Below the pieces are notes generated by a model. That model was not told where the DNA came from. It saw nothing but the letters and a program-made list of their open reading frames with translations, and made no database searches. Below, piece by piece: positions 1 to 5,039 of a stretch of 6,862 nt of DNA. The position numbers were made by a program, and so were the translations under genes. Location: assembly GCA_905236685.1 (NCBI GenBank), contig CAJOPD010000034.1:1-6862 (forward strand), written 5' to 3'. The stretch is from an uncultured Clostridia bacterium (GTDB lineage: Bacteria; Bacillota; Clostridia; UBA1381). Position 1 is the first letter of the stretch, and each line of letters opens with the position of its first letter.

Positions 1-3
1 ACC

Positions 4-41
4 AAAAACGGAACCTATCATTTATGATGGGTTCCGTTTTT
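4..41. terminator. Strong bidirectional intrinsic terminator
   Basis: A 17-bp stem (4-20 with 25-41, one T-G wobble) closes a TTTA loop. It has A-tracts on the left and T-tracts on the right, so it reads as a terminator on both strands. It lies directly 3' of the tRNA-end fragment at 67-47 on the minus strand. It is therefore probably the original terminator of the tRNA gene into which an element integrated (inference). What it terminates on the plus strand is outside the window. Confidence 0.85.
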
Positions 42-46
42 ATGTT

Positions 47-67
47 TGGATTTGGTAGGACTTGAAC
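47..67 (-). other. Putative attachment-site core: orphan tRNA 3' end
   Basis: Read on the minus strand, these 21 nt fit tRNA positions 53-73: G53, a TTCAAGT T-loop, T-stem 3' half CCTAC, acceptor 3' half CAAATCC and discriminator A. The matching T-stem and acceptor 5' halves (GTAGG and GGATTTG) are absent upstream, where the sequence is unrelated, so this is a tRNA tail without a body. Tyrosine integrases commonly recombine at tRNA 3' ends and leave such duplicated tails at one end of the element. The integrase-like tail and repeats at 131-189 support that reading. CCA is not encoded after it. The parental tRNA is not in this window; the tRNA-Leu at 6780 has a different acceptor stem. Confidence 0.6.
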
Positions 68-91
68 ATTAAGAAGGCTGACGCCGTAGAA

Positions 92-116
92 AAAAACATA
101 TCGGGGATATGTTTTT
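92..116 (-). terminator. Small terminator-like hairpin in the attachment region
   Basis: An 11-bp AT-rich stem (92-102 with 106-116) closes a GGG loop and has A/T tracts on both sides. It lies about 40 bp downstream of the integrase-like tail on the minus strand and 25 bp before the tRNA-end core, so it may be the terminator of the lost integrase gene. The three-base loop is tight and the stem is weak, so it is less convincing than the hairpin at 4-41. Confidence 0.45.
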
Positions 117-130
117 AAAGTTTTTGATTT

Positions 131-183
131 AACTAAATTTAACCTATTTTTACCTAAAAACGGTTGTCAAAAGTGTTGTCAAA
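131..183. repeat. Direct repeats resembling integrase arm-binding sites
   Basis: GTTGTCAAA occurs at 163-171 and again at 175-183, with starts 12 bp apart. Next to it, an AAC(C/T)TA-like unit recurs with roughly 10-bp phasing: AACTAAATTT at 131, AACCTATTTT at 141 and TACCTAAAAA at 151. Short direct repeats on one face of the helix beside an attachment core are typical of tyrosine-integrase arm sites. The 163-183 pair also lies inside the integrase-like reading frame, so the repetition is partly a consequence of the encoded repeat FDN-T-FDN. The role as arm sites is inference. Confidence 0.45.
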
Positions 184-189
184 TTCTAT
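154..189 (-). pseudogene. Remnant 3' tail of a tyrosine integrase gene
   Basis: On the minus strand the frame reads IEFDNTFDNRF followed by TAG at 156-154, and is closed upstream by an in-frame TAA (192-190). Firmicute phage and element integrases often end in acidic, aromatic repeats of this FDx-type, and their stop codon commonly lies about 100 bp from a tRNA attachment core, as here (core at 67-47). The catalytic domain is missing: the sequence immediately upstream is the unrelated EamA-type gene. The peptide is very short, so the identification rests mainly on its context with the repeats and tRNA tail. Confidence 0.4.
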
Positions 190-220
190 TTATACCGCCC
201 AGCCCTGTCATTCATATTCT

Positions 221-646
221 TTATTTTGTTATCATTATCAGCCCGATAACGCAGATAACCATTCCCAATAATTGCCTTATTGAAATGCCTTCTTTGAAAA
301 AGAAAACGCCAATAATCAACAGCACACAGGCAAGTGTAATGTTCGCCACCAACGAGCCGACACCGATTTTCCAGCCTGCACGGTAGAGAAGAATATATCC
401 CAATTCAAGCCCTATGATTGTGATACCAAGCACAAAAGCTGTCCAGTTTAATTTGGAAAATTCAGCAGCCAAATTCTTTGTATTGCTTGTGACAAGAAAC
501 GAAACAAACGAAAGGACCGCCGCTGTAATATATGTAACCGTAAGCGACAAAAACGAGTTAGCCCGTGACGGCGTGAATTTAGTTGACAGATTATAAAATA
601 CATTTGAAAAAACAATAATCGCAACAGGAAATACCATTTTAATCAT
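221..646 (-). CDS. Single-repeat EamA/DMT-family membrane transporter-like protein
   Basis: 141 residues, almost all membrane, with about five helices (near 4-21, 33-53, 69-89, 97-116, 124-140). The second half, from roughly I78 with E81 to the C-terminal GMVICVIGLIMI stretch, has the typical EamA repeat pattern, including Lys-Glu-Gly (118-120) between the last two helices. Full EamA transporters have two such repeats (about 300 residues). This protein has one, so by analogy with small drug/metabolite transporters it probably works as a dimer; the substrate is unknown. The start is the ATG at 646, because GGAGG at 659-655 is 8 nt upstream; the longer frame from 676 would begin before the ribosome binding site. 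It has its own promoter just after the rubrerythrin stop, but a terminator hairpin lies between promoter and ribosome binding site. Confidence 0.8.
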   Translation of the reverse strand: MIKMVFPVAIIVFSNVFYNLSTKFTPSRANSFLSLTVTYITAAVLSFVSFLVTSNTKNLAAEFSKLNWTAFVLGITIIGLELGYILLYRAGWKIGVGSLVANITLACVLLIIGVFFFKEGISIRQLLGMVICVIGLIMITK

Positions 647-659
647 ATAAAAAACCTCC

Positions 660-700
660 AAAAAAATAACCGACAAGAACAGTAGCCTGTTCTTGTCGGT
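660..700 (-). terminator. Terminator/attenuator between the EamA-gene promoter and its RBS
   Basis: On the minus strand a 13-bp perfect stem (700-688 with 681-669) closes a 6-nt loop and is followed by a T-rich run (668-660) that runs straight into the GGAGG ribosome binding site of the EamA-type gene. It can end the rubrerythrin transcript. Because the EamA-gene promoter (755-727) is upstream of it, it would also attenuate that gene unless read through or prevented from folding. A weak rival pairing exists in the leader (TCGG near 716-713 with CCGA of the terminator 5' arm), but it is only 4 bp. Confidence 0.8.
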
Positions 701-724
701 AGGTGCTCACCCGATTTGTTTAGA

Positions 725-738
725 TTATGATATCATAA
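725..738. promoter_or_regulatory. Palindrome over the -10 box of the EamA-gene promoter
   Basis: TTATGATATCATAA is a perfect 14-bp palindrome covering the whole -10 element of the minus-strand promoter. A dimeric repressor bound here would block RNA polymerase, so it is a candidate operator. AT-rich palindromes do occur by chance, and no known regulator box was matched. Confidence 0.35.
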
Positions 739-755
739 AACAATCTGAAAGTCAA
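727..755 (-). promoter_or_regulatory. Sigma-A-type promoter for the EamA-type gene
   Basis: On the minus strand the -35 box is TTGACT (755-750), the spacer is 17 bp, and the -10 box is TATCAT (732-727). The -35 box begins two bases after the rubrerythrin stop codon. Transcription would start near 720 and give a leader of about 75 nt that contains the terminator hairpin at 700-660. Confidence 0.65.
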
Positions 756-756
756 A

Positions 757-1338
757 TCAATAATTTTTTGCGTTTATCTCAAAGTATGCTTGCGGGTGTG
801 CGCAAACGGGGCAGGTTTCGGGCGCTTCCGTTCCGACTACGATATGACCGCAGTTGCGGCACTCCCAAACCTTGACCTCACTCTTTTTAAACACTTCCTG
901 CATTTCGATATTTTTAAGGAGCGCACGGTACCTTTCCTCGTGTTCCTTTTCGATTGCTCCCACCTTTCTGAATTTATCGGCAAGCTCGGCAAATCCTTCC
1001 TCCTCCGCAGTCTTTGCAAAGCCTTCATACATATCGGTCCACTCATAATTCTCGCCGTTTGCGGCTGCCACCAAGTTTTCCGCTGTGGTATTTATGCCGT
1101 TTAATTCCTTAAACCATATTTTTGCGTGCTCCTTTTCGTTATCCGCCGTTTTCAAAAAGAGTGCCGCGATTTGCTCAAACCCCTCTTTTTTTGCCTTTGA
1201 CGCAAAATATGTGTACTTGTTCCGCGCCTGTGACTCGCCCGCAAAAGCCGCCTCCAAATTCTTTTCCGTTTGTGTTCCTTGATATTTATTCTGACCTTTT
1301 TCCGTTTCCTTTTCCACTACCTTTTCAATTTCTGCCAT
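757..1338 (-). CDS. rbr: Rubrerythrin
   Basis: 193 residues. Rubrerythrins are cytoplasmic non-haem iron proteins that reduce hydrogen peroxide in anaerobes, taking electrons through rubredoxin or NADH-linked reductases. The N-terminal four-helix ferritin-like domain carries the diiron ligands: E35 in GESQAR, E68/H71 in an ExxH motif, E112/E113/E114 region, and E130/H133 in a second ExxH. The C-terminal rubredoxin-like domain has the two iron-binding CxxC pairs, C160/C163 and C176/C179. The start is ATG at 1338, with GGAGG at 1352-1348, 9 nt upstream; an upstream in-frame start at 1404 lies before the -10 box and is ruled out. Compared with the usual MKSLKGT-type start it has about 14 extra charged residues (E/K-rich). 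It is transcribed alone from a consensus promoter and probably ends at the terminator at 700-660. Confidence 0.97.
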   Translation of the reverse strand: MAEIEKVVEKETEKGQNKYQGTQTEKNLEAAFAGESQARNKYTYFASKAKKEGFEQIAALFLKTADNEKEHAKIWFKELNGINTTAENLVAAANGENYEWTDMYEGFAKTAEEEGFAELADKFRKVGAIEKEHEERYRALLKNIEMQEVFKKSEVKVWECRNCGHIVVGTEAPETCPVCAHPQAYFEINAKNY

Positions 1339-1394
1339 TTTTAAATTCCTCCTTTTAACACTATTCTTTGCCAAATTTGCTTTTCTTAACCAAA

Positions 1395-1423
1395 AATGTA
1401 CCATATTCTTAAAATTTTGTCAA
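1395..1423 (-). promoter_or_regulatory. Promoter of the rubrerythrin gene
   Basis: On the minus strand the -35 box is a perfect TTGACA (1423-1418), the spacer 17 bp, and the -10 box TACATT (1400-1395). Start of transcription would be near 1388, giving a leader of about 50 nt. The -35 box is back to back with that of the divergent operon. Confidence 0.8.
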
Positions 1424-1431
1424 GTTGACAA
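1417..1431. promoter_or_regulatory. Palindrome formed by two abutting divergent -35 boxes
   Basis: TTGTCAAGTTGACAA is a perfect 7-1-7 inverted repeat. Each arm contains the TTGACA -35 box of one divergent promoter, and only G1424 separates the two boxes. Two RNA polymerases cannot occupy both promoters at once, so rubrerythrin and the acyltransferase operon should compete for transcription initiation. The symmetry could also serve a dimeric regulator, but it follows directly from two consensus -35 boxes facing away from each other. Confidence 0.6.
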
Positions 1432-1454
1432 CCGCTCCTTTTATATGATATAAT
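1425..1454 (+). promoter_or_regulatory. Promoter of the acyltransferase-amidohydrolase operon
   Basis: Perfect TTGACA (1425-1430), an 18-bp spacer and perfect TATAAT (1449-1454). Transcription would start near 1461, leaving a leader of only about 20 nt before the ATG at 1480. Confidence 0.85.
1441..1453. promoter_or_regulatory. Palindrome over the -10 box of the acyltransferase promoter
   Basis: TTATAT-G-ATATAA is a perfect 6-1-6 inverted repeat covering most of the -10 box. It lies 18 bp upstream of the rubrerythrin -35 box. Its size and AT-rich symmetry recall Fur/PerR-type operators, and PerR often controls rubrerythrin in clostridia, but it does not match the TTATAATNATTATAA PerR consensus well. 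It is a candidate operator only. Confidence 0.35.
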
Positions 1455-1479
1455 CTGCGCGGACAGGCAGGTGAGGAAA

Positions 1480-2481
1480 ATGGCAAAGGATAATACAAAA
1501 ATTTTACCGCAAATAACCGTAATGAACGCGTTTTTGTGTCTTTTTGTCATTATGATACACCTGACATTTGCTCCCCTGTCCGAACTCACCGTAAAAAGTG
1601 TACCGCATATTATAATTTTTGTGATAAATAAAAGTCTGTGTTTCTGCGTGCCCGCTTTCATTTTTTTAAGCGGGTTTAAGCTGTTTGAAAGCTATAAGGA
1701 CAGACCGCTTGCGGTAAAGCCGTTTTTTAAAAGGCGGTTTAAAAAGATTGTAATCCCATATTTTATTGCAGTTTTAATATACATCATCTATTTCGGCGCA
1801 AAGGGCTGGCTTGAAGACGGATTTTTTAAAACCTTGTTTTTGGGCACCGTTTCGGCACATTTTTACTATATCGTGGTGCTGGTACAGCTTTATGCGATGT
1901 TTCCTCTTGTTTTCAGGCTTTTTTCCCGACACAGCCGCACGCTTCTGCTTGTTTCGGCAGGAATTACCCTCTTTTGTGTCATTTTTCTCAATTTCGGGTA
2001 TTGGGACAGATTTTTCGGTACATATATCTTCTATTTTGTACTCGGTATGTTCTGGGCAAAATACGATTTGTACCGCACTTTGCGGAAAAGTCTGCGGAAA
2101 ATATCGGTAATATATATAGTATTTTGTCTGATACATATGTCAAAACTCTATATGTCGGAATTCGGCGGCTGGGGATATAGGGCTTTCCCTGTAATAAATA
2201 TGCTCTATGTGCTTTTTGCGATAATAATTCTATATACTGCGTCAACGGAACACCTGTGCAGAAATCACTTTATCACCGCATTATCAAGCCTTGTCGGCAG
2301 GTATTCTTACAGCATATATCTTTATCACTGCCTTGGTATTTATATATTGAGATATGACATCTTGTCGAAATTCTCACTCTCGGTAAAGGGCAGCTTTTTT
2401 GTAACTACCTTTGCCATTTATTCTTTAATTGCTGTTTTATGCGCATACAGTTATTTTTCAAAAGGGAGACAAAAACTATGA
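1480..2481 (+). CDS. Acyltransferase-3 family integral membrane protein (OafA/YrhL type)
   Basis: 333 residues with about ten hydrophobic helices. Family features are visible: a conserved His in helix 1 (H27 in VIMIHLT), FIFLSGF (60-66), the basic segment RRFKK before a helix (85-89), HFYYIVVLVQLY (127-138) in the place of the family's H-(L/F)-(W/Y) signature, and SIYLYHCLG near 278-286. Members move acetyl or succinyl groups from the cytoplasmic side onto exported glycans, cell-wall polymers or antibiotics; the acceptor cannot be told here. The start is ATG 1480, because AGGTGA at 1469-1474 matches the anti-Shine-Dalgarno sequence with a 5-nt gap; a GTG at 1471 in the same frame overlaps that site and is less likely. 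It is the first gene of a two-gene operon and overlaps the next gene by ATGA, so translation is probably coupled. Confidence 0.88.
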   Translation: MAKDNTKILPQITVMNAFLCLFVIMIHLTFAPLSELTVKSVPHIIIFVINKSLCFCVPAFIFLSGFKLFESYKDRPLAVKPFFKRRFKKIVIPYFIAVLIYIIYFGAKGWLEDGFFKTLFLGTVSAHFYYIVVLVQLYAMFPLVFRLFSRHSRTLLLVSAGITLFCVIFLNFGYWDRFFGTYIFYFVLGMFWAKYDLYRTLRKSLRKISVIYIVFCLIHMSKLYMSEFGGWGYRAFPVINMLYVLFAIIILYTASTEHLCRNHFITALSSLVGRYSYSIYLYHCLGIYILRYDILSKFSLSVKGSFFVTTFAIYSLIAVLCAYSYFSKGRQKL

Positions 2482-3320
2482 TTATAGATTTTCATACACA
2501 CACCTTCCCCGATAAAATTGCGGCAGGCGCGATTGAAAAATTAAAATCCGCATCGCACACGAAAGCGTTTACTGGCGGCACGGAAAACGAACTTTTCTCG
2601 TCTATGGCGACCTGCGGGATTAACAAAAGCATCGTTCTGCCCGTCGCGACAAACCCCGACAAAATCCCGCATATAAACGATATTTCAGCCGAGAAAAACA
2701 AGAACGGAAAACTCATTTATTTTGCAGCTATGCACCCTGATTTTGCGAACGCAAAAAACGAAATGCGCAGAATAAAGAAGATGGGTATTAAGGGCATTAA
2801 ACTGCACCCTGTTTATCAGAATATTGATTTTGACGATATAAGAACACTTAGAATTTTGGAATATGCCGAGGAAAACGAGTTAATAACGGTCACACACGCA
2901 GGTCTTGATGTCGGTTTTCCCGGGGTTGAGCGCTGTACGCCTGAAATGATAAAAAATGTAGCAGACACCCTACACCCAAAACGGCTTGTTTTGGCGCATA
3001 TGGGCGGCTGGAAGATGTGGCAGAAAGCCGCTGAAATCCTCTCTGGCATGGAGCTTTTTATAGATACCGCGTTTTCGATAGGAAAAATGAAACAGGACGC
3101 ACCTTATTATTCCGAGGAGGAGCTGAAACTCCTGAATTTTGAGGAAACGGAAAAAATTATTGACGCTTTCGGGCAAGATTATGTGCTTTTCGGAACAGAC
3201 AGCCCTTGGAGCGACCAAAAGGAAAGCCTTTTGGATATTTTGCACCTGCCGATAAGCGACGAGGTAAAGGAAAAGATACTTTATAAAAATGCGGTAAGGC
3301 TTTTGGGCAATACAATTTAA
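2478..3320 (+). CDS. TIM-barrel amidohydrolase (amidohydrolase family 2)
   Basis: 280 residues, cytoplasmic, no signal peptide. The metal-binding pattern of the amidohydrolase superfamily is complete: HxH at H6/H8 straight after the first strand, H110 in GIKLHP (104-111) ending strand 4, H140 (VTHAG), H174 (LAHMGG) and the terminal Asp D241 in FGTDSPW. Relatives hydrolyse or decarboxylate small cyclic or aromatic acids; the substrate here is unknown and may be unrelated to its operon partner. The start is ATG 2478, which overlaps the acyltransferase stop codon, with GGGAG at 2464-2468 9 nt upstream; a longer frame from 2439 lies inside the upstream gene. The family usually runs about 250-330 residues, so it looks full length. 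A terminator follows 6 nt after the stop. Confidence 0.9.
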   Translation: MIIDFHTHTFPDKIAAGAIEKLKSASHTKAFTGGTENELFSSMATCGINKSIVLPVATNPDKIPHINDISAEKNKNGKLIYFAAMHPDFANAKNEMRRIKKMGIKGIKLHPVYQNIDFDDIRTLRILEYAEENELITVTHAGLDVGFPGVERCTPEMIKNVADTLHPKRLVLAHMGGWKMWQKAAEILSGMELFIDTAFSIGKMKQDAPYYSEEELKLLNFEETEKIIDAFGQDYVLFGTDSPWSDQKESLLDILHLPISDEVKEKILYKNAVRLLGNTI

Positions 3321-3326
3321 TGAAAC

Positions 3327-3356
3327 AAAGCCTCCCTTTTTAAAGGGAGACTTTTT
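3327..3356. terminator. Convergent-gene intrinsic terminator
   Basis: An 8-bp stem (3332-3339 with 3342-3349) extended by 4 bp across one C/A mismatch, with an apical TTTAAA that in practice forms the loop, followed on the plus strand by TTTTT. It ends the acyltransferase-amidohydrolase operon. The minus side has T-rich flanks too, so it probably also serves the SGNH hydrolase gene that ends 17 bp away. Confidence 0.75.
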
Positions 3357-3372
3357 GTATATGGTATGTTTT

Positions 3373-4752
3373 TTATTCCGCCGCAAGCTCAGGCACATCG
3401 GCAATCGCCTGTGCGTACATTTGCATAGCGCCCTGCTCTGCGGGATGAACATTATCCGCCGACAATGTCCCCTCGTGCCAGGTTGTTCCGTTATGCGCTC
3501 CGACAGATGACGCAAAATCAACAAAACGGTACCCGCTTTCTTCAACATAAGCATTTTTAAATGTATTATCTACCGACGGGATATTCGGAATTGTGCAAAG
3601 AATAAGCTCGATTTGGCGCTCTTTGCAAATCGCCATAACTTCCTCAACCGAAGCCTTCCATCTGGCATTTACCGCACCCTTGTCGCCGTCATTCATACCC
3701 ATAGCCCAGATAATGCGTTTCGGCGTCCCGTATTGAAGGTCAACTTTAAGGCTCTTTAAAGCCTCGGCACTCGCCCTTCCCGAATAACCGTTCAGCATTA
3801 TGTTTTTATGATTATTTTCAATCAGATATTTTGTCCATTTGTCCTTATAAAGCCCCAAATAGCTGTTGCCGTAGATGTATGTATCCTTTTCAAGACCGTA
3901 GCAGGAATATGAAAGAGAACAGTTTGTCAGCGTGTTTTCGCCGATAGATTTGACAAACAGCGTCCCATACCTGACATCCCACGGTATAGCTTTTTTAAAT
4001 TTTCCGCCGTCAGTTTTGATTTCAAGTATCATTTGCGCAGAATAATCAACACGGATTTCAGCCGATAAATACTCGGATATTGTCAGCCCGTGTTCATATG
4101 TATATGCAGGAGCTTGTGCCGTTCCAAAAAACACTTTAACATCTGATTTATCAATCGCTACCGAGCCGCCCTGATACTGATTATATCCCTTTCCTATCTG
4201 TATTCCGTTAAACTCTTTTATATCCCCGCAAAAAGCGATTTGGTATGCGCACATATTCTGCAAATTTTCATAAGCATTAAAATCGCTGTTCTTTATGTCA
4301 AAACGGTACTCTGTTCCGTTTTCTATTTGTTCCCTGCCGTATCTTATTGAGAAGGTTTTTGTTTCAGCTAACGGTTGAAGATTTTCTATGTTTAATGCAA
4401 AAATCTTCCCATACATTCCTGTTTTATTTTTCGGCACAAGCATTTGTGCGGAAAAATCCTTTTCCTCTCCCGCCGCAATAGTAATATCAATTGTTTTAAA
4501 ACCAATCAGTTCATTATTTTCAGTATATATGGCAATATATGGGGTAACTGTTTGTTTATTTCCCGTCACATTTTTTATATTAAAATCAACTGTTACGGTT
4601 GCGCTTTCCCCGTCCTCAAAAATCGCCGAAATATTTTCTAATATTACATCATAATTAAAGTTTTCGTTTGTAAAAACAAAGGCATTGCAAGACAGAATAA
4701 TGTATAAAATTACAATTACAGCTGTAATACGCCTTAATAAAGGTTTCTTCAT
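3373..4752 (-). CDS. Exported SGNH/GDSL-type hydrolase with N-terminal beta domain
   Basis: 459 residues. Basic N-terminus followed by a hydrophobic segment (about 8-24) that exports or anchors the protein; C22 after ILS could be a lipobox cysteine but the fit is poor. Residues 30-140 look like a beta-sandwich (alternating TVTVDFNIKN-type strands), and about 190-280 a second beta-rich segment. The C-terminal third is the SGNH fold: block I as GNS (G295-N296-S297, nucleophile Ser), block II Gly G322, block III GMND (352-355, Asn354) and block V DNVHP (D433, H436). Such enzymes are esterases, often removing acetyl groups from polysaccharides; the substrate is not evident. ATG 4752 has a weak AGGGG site 9 nt upstream. 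No good promoter lies close upstream, so expression probably depends on the structured leader starting near 5033. The convergent acyltransferase could add groups this enzyme removes (speculative). Confidence 0.85.
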   Translation of the reverse strand: MKKPLLRRITAVIVILYIILSCNAFVFTNENFNYDVILENISAIFEDGESATVTVDFNIKNVTGNKQTVTPYIAIYTENNELIGFKTIDITIAAGEEKDFSAQMLVPKNKTGMYGKIFALNIENLQPLAETKTFSIRYGREQIENGTEYRFDIKNSDFNAYENLQNMCAYQIAFCGDIKEFNGIQIGKGYNQYQGGSVAIDKSDVKVFFGTAQAPAYTYEHGLTISEYLSAEIRVDYSAQMILEIKTDGGKFKKAIPWDVRYGTLFVKSIGENTLTNCSLSYSCYGLEKDTYIYGNSYLGLYKDKWTKYLIENNHKNIMLNGYSGRASAEALKSLKVDLQYGTPKRIIWAMGMNDGDKGAVNARWKASVEEVMAICKERQIELILCTIPNIPSVDNTFKNAYVEESGYRFVDFASSVGAHNGTTWHEGTLSADNVHPAEQGAMQMYAQAIADVPELAAE

Positions 4753-4832
4753 CGTTTTTTACCCCTACTGCATTTTTTCTTTTGAACGCTCTAATATGAA
4801 ACCTCTTGTAACACTCCTTTTTTTCCTAAATT

Positions 4833-4864
4833 AAAAAAGTGTGCAACTCATCAGAGCCGCACAC
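4833..4864 (-). terminator. Intrinsic terminator in the SGNH-gene leader
   Basis: On the minus strand GTGTGC (4864-4859) pairs with GCACAC (4844-4839). An inner CTC/GAG stem closes a TGAT loop, with a GG/TT internal loop that can also pair as G-T wobbles. Six T residues (4838-4833) follow. It is 80 nt upstream of the SGNH start codon and about 200 nt downstream of a promoter at 5040. Its 3' arm is complementary to an upstream segment (4895-4886), so folding may be conditional. Confidence 0.75.
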
Positions 4865-5033
4865 CAAAAACGCAAACTCCGATTTGTTGTCACACAAACT
4901 GAAAATAGCGAGATACAAATATTTGCATATTTACCGCTTTGGAATTTGCATTTTATGTAAATTCAAACAGCAAATATACAAATAAAGTATCCCAATAAAA
5001 ATCCCCCGCCAATCATTATTCAGTTAGTGTGAC
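4833..5033 (-). ncRNA. Candidate structured leader RNA (riboswitch-like) or small RNA
   Basis: About 200 nt of transcript with no credible gene. Its 5' end (5033-5019) pairs with 4903-4889: GTCACAC with GTGTGAC, one T-T mismatch, then AACTGAA with TTCAGTT. The stem begins exactly at the transcription start predicted from the -10 box at 5045-5040. Inside are a GATAC/GTATC stem (4991-4987 with 4916-4912), ATATTTGC/GCAAATAT (4977-4970 with 4926-4919), and an apical hairpin (4964-4956 with 4950-4942). A G-rich unpaired stretch, GGCGGGGGA, lies in the 5' internal loop near 5011-5003. A terminator follows at 4864-4833. GTGTGACAAC (4895-4886) can pair either with the RNA's 5' end or, with one bulged A, with GTTGCACAC (4847-4839) of the terminator. 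That predicts an OFF switch: closed stem, termination; open stem, antitermination. No known riboswitch class was recognised. A 6S-like RNA or a MITE are alternatives. Confidence 0.5.
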
Positions 5034-5039
5034 ATACAT

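Noticed and set aside
1386..1661. Minus-strand 91-codon frame over the divergent promoter region
   Set aside because: It is antisense to the acyltransferase start and contains both promoters; no ribosome binding site or family resemblance.
2970..3554. 194-codon minus-strand frame across the convergent gene ends
   Set aside because: It overlaps two well-supported genes and the terminator, shows no domain or ribosome binding site, and is low in complexity typical of antisense frames.
4963..5016. 17-codon hydrophobic minus-strand frame (MIGGGFLLGYFICIFAV) inside the leader RNA
   Set aside because: No ribosome binding site precedes the ATG, and the segment takes part in the proposed RNA stems. 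A leader peptide cannot be wholly excluded.
4833..5033. Known riboswitch classes (c-di-AMP ydaO, c-di-GMP, TPP, cobalamin, FMN, lysine, T-box) for the leader
   Set aside because: None of their conserved core sequences was found by eye. The GGCGGGGGA run resembles part of the ydaO motif, but the conserved 3' half of that motif is absent.
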